Assembly (NCBI RefSeq): GCF_000350225.1
Contig: NW_005179023.1
Coordinates: forward strand, 89,694-153,693
From: Chondrus crispus
Lineage: Eukaryota; Rhodophyta; Florideophyceae; Gigartinales; Gigartinaceae
Length of the DNA: 64,000 bases
Reading direction: 5' to 3'
A model generated the notes under the pieces. It saw only the letters and a list, made by a program, of their open reading frames with translations, did not search any database and was not told where the DNA came from. This document shows positions 52,186 to 63,012 of the stretch, one piece after another. Positions within the stretch are counted from its first letter, which is position 1, and every line of letters begins with the position of its first letter. The translations under genes were made by a program, and so were the position numbers.

Positions 52186-52705
52186 CGACGAAGACATCGG
52201 CGAGAGACTAGAGTAATTAGGTCACGAAAATAGGTTGGGTGTCTGTGAGGACGGAGGCTAGGAAGAAGAGGCCGTTGCGGTGCAGATGGATCAGGGCGCC
52301 TTTCGGGGCGGGGAGGAAAGGGGGCGCTTCGATGGGAATGCCGCGCGCGGATTTGGCTGTTTGATTCCAAAATGCACTTCTTTCCGTGCGACTGGTGTTG
52401 CCGCGATAGTGCTTTGCGATAATGAATTCGCCTGTACTGTTGAGAATAAAGATGCTATGGATCCTTTCATTTTGTTGTGGCAAGGCAAAGAACAGGCATG
52501 AGAACGCTTTGAATCTGTGTGCACCGAACAAGACAATTAAAGCAATTGATTGCGATGCGAAAGTCGCGATGCGAAATGTGTGAATAGGTAAAGAATTGCT
52601 GCCCCGTCCTCTTGCGAACAAAGTTGGATGATACTTGTCCCGATTTCTTCACGCATGCATGCCCTTTCCGCGGAACAGTGAGAAGTCTTTAGCACATACT
52701 GTACA
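52186..52705 (-). pseudogene. Partial AP-3 mu duplicate (exon 1 and 5' flank)
   Basis: The minus-strand translation repeats IHSIFILNSTGEFIIAKHYR and FLPAPKGALIHLHRNGLFFL and stops at TDTQPIFVT. Just after the ATG the duplicate has five extra bases, which break the frame; an in-frame stop follows the FVT codon. The similarity ends at the codon for the Asp before the TAA of the first copy, so nothing downstream of exon-1-like sequence was copied. The duplicate lies on the other side of DAP3, in the same orientation as the parent. Confidence 0.88.
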
Positions 52706-53990
52706 GTGGCACATCCCTAACCTAAACTCGTGCCTTGCCGCGCCCCACATCCCGCACTCTAACCCCGATAAACAACGGGGGCAGTGACGGTGCCCATGGG
52801 GATCGCATACCTTAGATGACGCCGAAGTCGCACAGCACCTGGACGAAGCAGATGCGCATGGTGCCCGGCTTGGCCACATAGGGAATAGTAAAAAATATCC
52901 CCACCGAAGCTCAAAGCATTATTGAAGGTCGCTCTCTGTGCATGGGAATGCTAGTAGATGATTTCAAAAAATTCAGCGTGACCTAATTGTTTGCCACGGA
53001 GATCGAAAAAGTGTGACGTTTTCGGGTGGCAGGCACATGGTTCCGATCGCTTGCCATGGCGGCTTTTCAGTTCCCTCAGATCAAACATGGTTGTCTTGCA
53101 CATCAGATATCTCTGTGCAGAAGGCTGGTCCTTAGCCAGTCGATCATTGAAACCATTCTCGGCAGCATATGTCTCGAAGGCCTCTGCGTATTTCGGAGGT
53201 ATAGCATACCAAATCTTGGCAGCGCTTCCGCGGTGAAGGTAGGAATGAGGAGAAGTTCTTTCCAGGTCAGCTGGAAGTCGCTGGAGTGTCCACGGAGGAG
53301 TTTCTGGAGCTCCTCCTTGGACACTCCAGCGAATTAATGATGGAAAACTCTGACGACAGTGATTGTGAAAACTCTGGGTGTGGACAGCATGCGACAGAGA
53401 AGCAGCTTGATGCTGAGATAGGTCATGGGGAAAGGGACGGACGATGTTCGGCGGGGAGTGATTGGAGGAAGAGGATCAAGCTGTGGTGGATCGACAAGTG
53501 GGGCGAGGGGGGAATGTCACGTCGTCACCAACCTTGCCGGCATTGTTCTAGTCCTGCGCGGCGATTGGCTGCACTGCACATTTCGGGCATGGCCAATAAA
53601 ATTTCAATAATATCTTTCCATTCCGCACTCGAACATTGCCGCACTCGAACATTGCCGCACTTGAACATTGCCGCACTCTCCCGTCCCAAGTTGACTATTT
53701 CCCCATCCCGCCGTCATCCCACTCCAAATTCGCAAACCCTTCTTCCTACCTCTCCCCCTCCACCCCCTTTCTCACACGCTTCTTCTCATCTCCCCCCTTC
53801 ACCATGACATGGTATACCCGCAGGCCGGTGTGGTCTCCCACAGCTCAACGTCCTCGCGCATCAAAACGGCTTCAAGGACCTGCACGTGTGTGACGATTGT
53901 ACAGTACTGCCATGTTCAAGAACAAAATATCCAATCAGACCCGAGAATCAACTACATCCACCGATGCAGGCCTGTTAGTAGTTGAATTGA
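52706..53990. other. No confident gene; hairpin and 16-bp tandem repeat
   Basis: A hairpin has 22-bp arms with one mismatch at 53279-53300 and 53310-53331. Because of it, frames on the two strands (53324-53103 and 53286-53807) begin with mirror-like MS-EE-L-LL-GHSS peptides; that is an effect of the palindrome. A 16-bp unit cgcactcgaacattgc is repeated three times at 53624-53671. A plus-strand ATG at 53804 in a tidy context may be the start of a lost gene. Confidence 0.55.
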
Positions 53991-54646
53991 CTGAAAACGA
54001 ACAAGTCATGCTCTCTCGAATGAAATAATTGTAACTGCACTGCGCCAGACTGGTGTGCTGTGCTGATCCTGATTCCACCAAGCCCTTCTCCTGTCAAATG
54101 CATCTCAGTTTGCTTACAACTGGACGATGGCACAGTTTGAATCAATATTTTGAAGACACCATGCGCTCGCGTAAGATCCTCTCTCGCGGTGGGAATCCAA
54201 TCGATGTCAATCATAGCAGACGAAGGCGAGCACAAAACTCTGGAAGGTGGCTGGAATTTCTGCAGTCCCGCCCAGGTCTACTTGCAGCTCTTTGCGATGG
54301 CGATCGCTCGCATTCTATTGCAAACCACGAAGAAAACAAGCCGCATTCGTTCTTAGGCGCTGACAATCCCCCTCTCAGGTGATTACTCAACACTCTGGGC
54401 ATCAAGATGGAGAAAAGACCGCTAGCCGATTGCATGAAGATGTCGCCAATATTGCCCGCCTCGCCGGACATGAGAACATTCATAGAAATCTGGATTTTTA
54501 TCAGTCAGGGACCCTCAAACGCAGTTCTGCCACTGATCCAACACATCGCACAGCAGATAACGTTGACATTCCGTTCATGGTAGAGTTTCCAGAATGGCAA
54601 ACATCAGATATCTCAGATCAAAACCCTGAATACCAGTTGCCGAATA

Positions 54647-57600
54647 ATGAGGTTCTTCCGGAGAAATGCAAAGGTTCAGTACCCGACTGAGTTAGAATGC
54701 CTCCAGAAACGTCTGACAGACTTGCGTAAGGTTATTTCGCCGTGGACAAACATATTAGGTCTGGTAACTGTTTGTGGGAGCGTCAGGTACACTGTGAAAC
54801 AGTACAATCTACTTCGAGATCTTTTGAAATGGAACAGTACCGGTTGGCAACTACCATCTTACTCGGCTATTCAACGCACGATCTTCCCACACATACTGAA
54901 ATGGTGTCTTCCTCGGAGCTCGATCGAACACTTTAAAATCGACATGGCGAAGGTAAAACCTACCCCTCCTACTTTTCAGGAATATGGAGAGAACACCGAA
55001 GACTTAAATCGGGAAATGTCTGCCCCCGTTCGGGTTATTCTTCTGTCCGAGTGGGCGAAGCTTGATGTTCTCACGTATCCCCTCTATGACAGTATGTTCT
55101 GTCAAGGCCATATGAAGGACTCAATTGAGAATTCAGAAATAGTGCGTGACCGAGCCAGTGTTTTGAATGCCGGGGAGTTCATTTTTGCGACCTTCAGGAG
55201 GAGGCCCGTGAAAGTATTCCCAGGAGCCAAAGTTCTTGTCGACATCAATTTTGTGCGGCCGCGAACTTCATTACTCGATTATTCCAAAATTGATTCCGTT
55301 GTGAGTGAGTACAAGGTAATAGGCTTCACAAATCATGGTTGCACATTGAGCGGGACTGTTTCGTCTGTTTGGTGCGTAGGTTCGGAGGATAGCATTTCTT
55401 CAAGTTCAGAACTAGCACAAAGTAGAGCCCATGGCTCGGCAAGATATCTGATTAGGAGACTTTCAAGAGCATCGGCAATGAAGAAAATTGGAATGGAAAA
55501 TATGTCAAGAGTCCGAAACCAGGAAATTCAGCATTCAAGAAACAACCGATTTCGGAAGCGACAACGGCTACGGAGGGAAGTCACTGTCCCGTCGGATCGT
55601 GATAACTTGCTCCCCGGGGATATCGTATGTTTGCTTCTCCCTGGTCAATCGCAAGACCCACTGGAACTTTGTGTGCTTGTCGTCTATAGATATTGGAAAC
55701 ATGACGGTGTGAAATCTGTCCGCCTGCTGTTTGTTAAGACTTCAGACTTATGTGGCAGTGAGGAAGAGAATTGTGAAGAGGACTTCAGTCGCAATGAGGT
55801 TTCACTTTCGTTCGGCCATGATGATTTGTTGGCAAGTCACGAAGTAGTGGGGCATGTGCGTCTCGACTGCAATGATGCCAATGATCTAGATGTAGCAAGT
55901 GGGGCAAGGTCCAGAGTCGTCCCTAAATCAAATTGCAAAGGTATACTGCAAGATGGGACCCCGTATGTGGTATACAGAGTTCTCTTGTACTGTGATGACT
56001 TCCAGCCGCTTTCCCCGACGTTCCAGAAAGGGTCCGTAGGTGGTTTTTACATGCTGCCGCTCGGCTTATTGCCGCGTGATAGATCCACGCGCGCTGCTAC
56101 AAGGCTCATTGGCCTTACTCCACCGGGTGTCAGCACAAACCAGCTCATGCTACATATCATCCCGGATTTGCTGAGAGCCTGCGTTGATGGGATTGAAGGA
56201 AGGTCACCAGACGGGGACGAAGTGAGGATTTTTATAGATGTTGTTGGATTTCTCGGCGATTACCTGGAGTCGGCGCATGGTGTTGACCTCTTAGGACATC
56301 GCGCTAATTCACCCTGCACTGCATGTTCTGTACGCAAACACAGGGGTGCAGATAGAAGCTCTCTTGGATATACAACCATTTTACATGCTTCCAACTCTTC
56401 TGTCCTTACAACTGCCGATCGGCATTGGGCCCTTCGCGAGAGAGGTATTGACGACAATGATTGTAATCTTTTGGGAATGTATTCAACCACGAGAGTAAGC
56501 AATGAGTCATGCCCACTGCTTAAGCTTCATTCTGAGCTTCAGAAAGTCCGATCGGACATTCAAAGGGCCAATCATGGTGGACCAGTTGTGTCTGGGCTTT
56601 TCGACCCGTACCGATCGAATATCATCGCTCCGGACCATCTGCTCAGCGGATTAGCCAAAGATATTATGCAACCTGCTTTTGCTGTTCTGCCTGGCAAGGA
56701 GTGGAAACAAAGAATGGATTATATGGTTTGTTCTGCGCTTAGTGAAAATGGGCTCATACGGCAGTGTTCGACGTACCACGTTTCAAAAGGAACCCTGCAT
56801 GGGATGAGTCTCTCATCAACTTTTTGCATGCTTCTGTGCTGTGTTCCCGTTTACAGAAACATCATCAACGCCCTGAAATTGGAAGATGAAGTACAAGGAC
56901 GTGTTCTTGAAGCGCTCGAGTGCCTGAACAGACTGATTGGTTTGACGTATTGGTGGCCGGAGCAGGGAGTTGACCACCCTAACGATGTTGCATGCTTCGA
57001 TCTGACAAAATCAAACAACAAATACATTTGCAATATTCAAGATCTCGCCGTTTCGTATCTCGAACAAGTAGATGCGCTATGTGTGGAGCTGGAGGTTGCA
57101 CGGAAACAATTAGACAAACCAAACTTACACAGACTTCTCGAACTGTACTTCCATTGGTTACCAGCATTTGGTCATGTCAAGCACTTTACGGAGCTTGTAC
57201 TGGAGAACGCGCACCAGCCTCTGAAGCGGTGTATAACGAAAGCAATCATCATAACCCACAAATTTCTGCTGTGGCGCACTGTTTGGGGAATGACTGGCAA
57301 GGAAGGATATCACTCTTGCATGAAGGAGTTAAGAAAAGTAATTCAGATTCTGAAGAAAAATACAAACGAGGTCTCCGAAGACTGCTTATAGGTAGCCAAA
57401 TGACCGAAATGGTAGAACCAAACGAAGAACATCACAGGTTAGTTAAGCAGGCAGACGAGCTCGTCAACGCTGTCCTTGTAGAACCTCTACTTCATATCGT
57501 GCAGGGAGAAGGAAATGCCTTCCGTTTACATTCAAATGAGGTTACATGGAAGACATCTGGGAATTTGAAAGGAAGTGATATGAAGGCTATGCAGATCGGC

Positions 57601-58188
57601 ACGAACGCTACCATAGATGTACAAGAGCTCCTTTGCCATGGTGAAAAGCTTCTCCGAAAGTACTATTTGGAGTATGGCTACGGAGAACAATAGGCTGCAC
57701 ATCTTCGCAAGAATGCGAGGAGAGTTCGCAATATGAAGTTTGGAAATGGTGGTCAGCAGTCGGCTTCGCACGAGTTAATCTATACTGGATGCGTAGTGGA
57801 GACATCAGTATCGCCAGAGTGCATCCAAAGACCTGATCGACTGTTGTTTCCACAAGAAAATGGAATAGTTACAGTAGCACGATTTGCTGTGATTGGTATT
57901 ATTGAAAGGGAAGAGGAGGAATCACCATGGGCAGTGGTAATTCGATGTGATTTATCAAATGGCTTTCTCCGCACGAGATCGAACATGAATACCGCAGATT
58001 TCCAACTATTGTACCTCACGAATGCAGTCCGACGCATATCGATTTTCCATGCATGTGGCCATGATGGAGTTTTCCACTGTCAAATTGACCAGATATCCAA
58101 GCGGGTGGGACACAAGGGCAATATATTTTCTGGGGAATTATTTCACTGGTTTGACAGGAAAGCTGGATATCCACCACGAATCGCATGA
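54647..58188 (+). pseudogene. KDZ/CMC-type DDE transposase, nearly full length
   Basis: The 914-codon frame (54647-57391) includes VYRVLLYCDDFQPLSPTFQK followed by GSVGGFYMLPLGLLPRDRST, then LIGLTPPGVSTNQLMLHIIP and VDLLGHRANSPCTACSVRKH. These match the core of KDZ (Kyakuja-Dileera-Zisupton) and tnp2/CACTA transposases: LxxxxDxF, GSxGxWYMLP, IPGxxxP, then a GHxAxxPCxxC zinc element. Near 57240 the coding moves by one frame: HQPLKR is followed in the other frame by SNHHNPQISAVAHCLGNDWQ and GRISLLHEG, the family's HQxLKR...NDWQGRxSLL end. That frame meets a TAG at 57691 and then reads on to 58188 (RRVRNMKFGNGGQQSASHEL, VVIRCDLSNGF). An upstream frame (54379-54690) may encode the N-terminus. With one frameshift and one stop it died recently. 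Confidence 0.72.
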
Positions 58189-58858
58189 ATCGGGCAGCTA
58201 ATCATACAAAAATTCTTGAGGGCAGAGAAAATGGTATATATTTTGATCACAGTTATTGGTTACTGTTTCCCATTTTTAATAGTTCTAAGATATTGTACTT
58301 TCAGCTTGCAGGTCAATAAGTCATACCCGTAAACCTTTTGTTTCCATAGCTTTTGACTCATTACTTTCAACGTAATTCCTCTCTGGATTCAGCTTCTGGT
58401 AGGCATCGAAATCTATCGTTACGTTCGAACAGGTTTATTGCTAACAACATCTTTTTTGCTACAGAAATCAGTGTCTACAGAAAGTATCAGTGGTTGTGTA
58501 TCCAACGCATGAATTACTTCGGTGGTATTAAAAACAGTTGTTCCCCAGTAATGAGCTAACTACTGTGTATCTGTTCGACCATCACTCTGAATCAGCACAT
58601 GTTTTGATTCCGGGGCAATGAAATTGTTGCTCCAAACAATAAAATGATGCAATGTCCAACTATAATAGTATCTCTTGTAGCACTAGCTGTGTTGGATGCG
58701 AAATCCATCTATCAATGCTAGCAACCAATGAGTCTGATGACAATTACTGATTGGCCTTTTGCTTCAAAGAGGGTATATTGTTGTTGTCATAATACATATC
58801 CGTTGCTCCCTAGCATTAATCAATTGCTGCAATTTCAATACATCCCACTCTAAATCCC
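58189..58858. other. No gene; AT-rich 3' flank of the transposase
   Basis: AT-rich sequence without domains. It may contain the right end of the KDZ element; I could not find a matching inverted repeat. The gypsy element begins abruptly at about 58850 in its protease, so this is also the truncation boundary. Confidence 0.5.
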
Positions 58859-59786
58859 ATGGCATCATATCTGAATGACATCGTTGTGCGTGTACTGTCC
58901 GTGTTGGACACCGGCGCGGGACTTAATCTCATCCGGAGATCCGAGCTTCCCGCAGGAATGGAAACTCTTGTGTCCTTCGGACCGACCCAAGACATCGGCG
59001 ATGCGAATAACAGGCCACTCCGAACTCTAGGTACGCTCAAAATGCCTGTGAGACTTGGAAGTTTCGTGGCTTCAGTCGAATTTATAGTTTGTGAAAAACT
59101 CGCAGTCCCTCTAATTCTAGGAGCGGACTATTGCGATAGGTTCGTGGAGGCTATCTACCGACGAAAGAGGACGGTTGAGTTGGCGGACTTCTCGGAGGTT
59201 CCGATCTTACGGCAATTCTCGGCGAGAAGATCAAAGAAGCATTTGGTTCCCGGAGAGGGCGAGACCGATGCAAAAGGGGAGCGAGTTTCCCCCAGGGTGA
59301 ATGAAGGTGGCAAGAGCCACGACCATTGGGCCAGGGACGCAACGCATGGTCGAATGCGCCTCGAAGAGAACTGGGTTGGTCGTCGTTCAACCCTACGCAC
59401 CCCTATACAACAAGCACGGACTGGTAAGCACCAACGGTGTAGTTCAGGTTGAGCCTGACAAACCTTTTAGATTGCTTGTAGCGAATTTTAGGAATTACCC
59501 TGTCAGGGTTCAAAAAGGCCAGGTGGTAGCGGAACTACTACCGCACCCGAGGGCCGTATTCAAGAGCAATACCATCACTGGTGAGGTACTTGGAATTCAA
59601 GAAAGGGATGAGGCAAAATTTACTAATTCTACCCGCCGCCTACGGGCGAGAGAAGATGCGAACCGTCGGAACAAGATCGCGAGGACCAGCAATGAGAACG
59701 GGAGGAAGGGCTCTCCGCGACGGCAACTACGAAGCCGGAGCGGCGGATTGAGCCTCCCCCGCCGGACGTGGAGGAGCTCGACCTGA
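58859..59786 (+). pseudogene. Gypsy protease and PR-RT linker
   Basis: The frame from 58859 gives VLSVLDTGAGLNLIRRSELP, the retropepsin active site (DTGA), then FIVCEKLAVPLILGADYCDR with the ILGxD flap-end block. A frameshift near 59300 leads to GPGTQRMVECASKRTGLVVV, QVEPDKPFRLLVANFRNYPV and VQKGQVVAELLPH, the beta-rich linker usually found between gypsy protease and RT. A second shift before 59768 restores the first frame. Confidence 0.85.
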
Positions 59787-61170
59787 GCCACGTGCCGGAC
59801 CGGCTGCGCGAAAGATTCCGCCGGATGTTGAAAAAATATTCCCGCATGTGGGATGGGACCCTTGGTGAGATCAACACTACGGTCCACCGGATTGAACTGG
59901 CCCCGGATACAAGGCCAATTGCACAAGCTCCCTACCGAGCCGGTCCAAAGGCTCGGGAAGTCGAGGACGCAGAAGTACAGAAGATGTTAGAAGCAGGAGT
60001 CATCGAGCCGGCGCAGTCAGAATGGGCGTCGCCCGTTTTATTAGTGCCCAAGCCGGACGGATCGATGCGCTTTTGCGTAGACTACCGCCGGTTAAACGCG
60101 GTAACGGTGAAGGACACGTACCCTTTGCCGCGCATGGATGAGTGTTTGGACTCGTTGGGAGACACCAAGGTCTTTTCCGCGTTGGACGCGATTTAAGGGT
60201 ATTGGCAGATGCCTATCCCTGAGTGCGACCGCGACAAGACCGCGTTTTCGTGTCACTCAGGTCTGTATCGCTTCTCAAGAATGCCCTTCGGGCTAACCAA
60301 CGCGCCAGCGACGTTCCAGAGAGCAATGGATATCCTGCTCTCTCCGTTCCGCCGGAAATGCTGTCTGGTATATCTAGATGATATCATCATCTTCAGCAAA
60401 TCCTGGGAGGAGCACGTCGTCCACGTTGACGAAATACTGTCTGTATTGGAAAAGGCAAGTGTGAAGCTCAAGCTTCGCAAGTGCGAATTTTTCGTCGAAA
60501 AGATCAAGTACCTGGGCCATGTCGTTCGGCCGGGTACATTGGAAGTTGACGCCGCGCAAATCGCCGCATTGGAACAAGTGAGGTACCCTCAAACGCAGAC
60601 CCAGCTCAGGAGCTTCTTCGGACTCTGCAATGTCTACCGCAGGTTTGTCCCACATTACGCGAAAATCGCGCATCCGCTCAGTCAACTATTGAAGAAGGGA
60701 CAACCGGTCCAGTTGGAAGGATTCGACGAACCATGCGAAAAAGCTTTTCATAAGCTCAAAGACGCTATCTTGGCGCCACCGGTGTTGGCGCTGCCGAAGA
60801 AGGACCTACCATACTCGGTAGACACCGTTGCAAGCGACTATCAAATCGGCGCTGCATTATTTCAAACGCATCCGGATGCGCAACGTAAACCCATCGGGTT
60901 CTTTTCAAGAACGTTAGCCGCAGCCGAGAGAAACTATTCTGTATCAGAAAAAAATGTCTAGCGGTAATTTGGGCCGGACAGACTCTAAGACCATATCTAT
61001 ATGGCGAGCACTTCATTGTGCATACCGACCATGCCTAATTGAGGTGGTTGATGAACGTAACCGACCCCAGCGGGAGATTAATCCGATGGAGGCTCCGCCT
61101 CTCGGAATTCGATTTCGAAATCAAGTACAAGAAGGGAAAGGCGAGCAGCCAAGCTGATGCCCTGTCAAGA
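59768..61170 (+). pseudogene. Gypsy reverse transcriptase and RNase H
   Basis: The RT blocks are WASPVLLVPKPDGSMRFCVD, YRRLNAVTVKDTYPLPRMDE, KVFSALDAI and then a TAA (60194) within the LDAxxGYWQ motif. GYWQMPIPECDRDKTAF, FGLTNAPATFQRAMD and VYLDDIIIFS (YxDD, near 60370) follow. RNase H follows with YSVDTVASDYQIGAALFQ and FFSRTLAAAERNYSVSEKN. One missing base near 60948 then shifts the frame to CLAVIWAGQTLRPYLYGEHF and IVHTDHA, with TAA at 61036. The RNase H tail [16 protein letters not shown] ends at TGA 61171. Confidence 0.9.
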
Positions 61171-61248
61171 TGACGGACCGCAGGAGAAACCGTCGACGAA
61201 ATCGACGACGAAATTCCATGCTTTACGGCCGAACCGACCGAGGGAACA

Positions 61249-63012
61249 GTGGAGGACGAGGACAGTTTTGACGCGTTAGACGACATCCTCGCTCTTGAGG
61301 GGGGGACCGCCCCTGAGCGCCTCGATCAATTCCAAGCTGTCACCCCGGAGGAGCTCATTCGCGAGCAAACCGTCGACCCCTTCTGCAACCGCATCAAGGA
61401 AGAAATGGACGCCGGAAAGGTGAGAACGTTCAGCATGGAGACCGAGGAACTCGAAGGAACTCTATGTCGTACCCGGGCGGAGTTTGTACAAGTGGTGATA
61501 CCAAAATCGTTAAGGGACCGTGTCCTAGGGTTAAGCCATTACGCAAAATTGGCAGGACACCCGGGAGGCAGGAATCTTTACAAGACATTGAGAAGATATT
61601 TCTACTGGCCTACGATGGCCCTAGACTACTACGCAGTCGCGAAGAATTGCGCCGCATGTGCGCGGGAAAGGGTGAAGTTAAGAAGAAACACGAAGGAAAT
61701 GAAGCTGTTCACGCCCAAAGCTCCGCTGGAGTTTGTCGCCATCGACATCCTCGGCGAGCTAGTTACAACTAAACGAGGAAATCGGTATATTCTCGTGATC
61801 AGCGATCGATACTCGAAACTGGTACGAACCGTACCGTTGAAGAAGATATCAGCTGCGCACATCGCACAAGCCTTCGTTCACCATTGGGTATTCGTGTACG
61901 GACCACCGGTCAAGCTGCTGTCCGACAATGGAACACAGTTCACGGCCCGGTTCTTTCAGAACGTCTGTCGAATTCTCGGCATACGCAATGTGTTCACGAC
62001 TACGTACCACCCGCAAGCCAACGGCCAAGTTGAGAGGTTTAACCGCACGCTGACTTCCGCGTTGCGAAAATATGTTGGAGAGCATCCCAAGGACTGGGAC
62101 CTATTTAGCGACGCCGTGACGCTCGCATACAACACGCAAGTTCATCGAACTACGAACATCGCGCCCTTCGAGCTGGTGTTAGCTCTGGCGCCGAGAAGCA
62201 TTGCGTTACAAGCACAGCCAAGTTTGGAAGGATTTAGCTCGAATCGAGCGTACTACCTGAAATGGCAGTCGTGGTTGGAAAGCCTGATGAAAGGCGCTGA
62301 TAAGAGCCTGCGAAAAGAACAAGCGCGCTACAAGCGAAACTTTGACGCAAGGCTTCGCAAACCGAAGTATGACATCCCTTCAGGATCCTACGTATTCCTT
62401 CGAAAGGAGCAGGGCACGGCCACCGAGCCGAAACATAAGTTGGCACAAGTGGCTACGGGTCCGTATCAAGTGAAGGAGTCAACTGAGAATACGGTCGTCA
62501 TTTCCATCGGCGACCAGGAAGAGCGCGTGTCGCGAGATAGAGTCGAATTAGCCCCTAGTCCCATGGACTACACGCCGATAGTCGGGCTACGACAAGCGCT
62601 ACAATTCCTCAATCGAGAAGGGGAACGAGAAGAACCCGCCGCGCAAGCGAAGGATGGGACGGATGACGGATCCTTGATAAATCAGGAAGCTGTGGGCATC
62701 CCGCCCGATCTACGAGAGATGGGAGGTTCGGAAGAGCAGGAGGAGGATGAGTCGCTGGCTCTTCGGAAGGGGGACGGACAGTTGGACACGCAGGAAGAAG
62801 GAACCGGGGGTCAGGAGTACGTGATCGACAAAATAGTCGACCACGCTTATCAAGATGGAAAATTAATTCTCAAGGTCGAATGGTATGGCTACACGATTGA
62901 GGACGCAACGTGGGAGCCGATTTCTCAGCTACCGCGCAGCGCAGCGGTGACCTATTTCCGGAGGAAGAAACTGCTCCTCCCGCCGCAAGTCGCACGCGAG
63001 AGACCAGGATGA
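61249..63012 (+). CDS. Gypsy integrase with C-terminal chromodomain (open frame)
   Basis: The 587-codon frame carries an HHCC zinc domain (HYAKLAGHPGGRNLY ... CAACARE) and the catalytic core with PLEFVAIDILGELVTTKRGN (first Asp), LLSDNGTQFTARFFQ (second Asp) and YHPQANGQVERFNRTL (Glu). HRTTNIAPFELVLALAPRS and a GPYQV domain come next. After an acidic linker the last 60 residues form a chromodomain: EYVIDKIVDHAYQDGKLILK, VEWYGYTIEDATWEPISQLP. In chromoviruses this domain reads histone marks and directs insertion. All catalytic residues are present, although the upstream RT is broken, so the frame's openness reflects recent death rather than function. Confidence 0.88.
   Translation: MEDEDSFDALDDILALEGGTAPERLDQFQAVTPEELIREQTVDPFCNRIKEEMDAGKVRTFSMETEELEGTLCRTRAEFVQVVIPKSLRDRVLGLSHYAKLAGHPGGRNLYKTLRRYFYWPTMALDYYAVAKNCAACARERVKLRRNTKEMKLFTPKAPLEFVAIDILGELVTTKRGNRYILVISDRYSKLVRTVPLKKISAAHIAQAFVHHWVFVYGPPVKLLSDNGTQFTARFFQNVCRILGIRNVFTTTYHPQANGQVERFNRTLTSALRKYVGEHPKDWDLFSDAVTLAYNTQVHRTTNIAPFELVLALAPRSIALQAQPSLEGFSSNRAYYLKWQSWLESLMKGADKSLRKEQARYKRNFDARLRKPKYDIPSGSYVFLRKEQGTATEPKHKLAQVATGPYQVKESTENTVVISIGDQEERVSRDRVELAPSPMDYTPIVGLRQALQFLNREGEREEPAAQAKDGTDDGSLINQEAVGIPPDLREMGGSEEQEEDESLALRKGDGQLDTQEEGTGGQEYVIDKIVDHAYQDGKLILKVEWYGYTIEDATWEPISQLPRSAAVTYFRRKKLLLPPQVARERPG

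Larger units (their letters stand above)
58850..63012 (+). mobile_element. Ty3/gypsy chromovirus lacking gag
   Basis: The order protease, linker, RT, RNase H, integrase, chromodomain is complete from the protease on. There is no gag or 5' LTR upstream, so the element is 5'-truncated at about 58850. Coding is broken by about three frameshifts (near 59300, 59560-59760 and 60948) and three stops (TAA 60194, TAA 61036, TGA 61171), while integrase to chromodomain is one open frame of 587 codons. The downstream sequence to the window end is probably its 3' untranslated region or LTR. Confidence 0.88.

Noticed and set aside
53624-53671. Three 16-bp units as a possible CRISPR-like array
   Set aside because: The units abut with no spacers. 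It is a simple tandem repeat.
53103-53807. Similar-looking peptides MS-EE-L-LL-GHSS on both strands, possibly a divergent gene pair
   Set aside because: Both start inside the arms of the hairpin at 53279-53331, so the likeness is forced by the palindrome. No domain follows on either strand.
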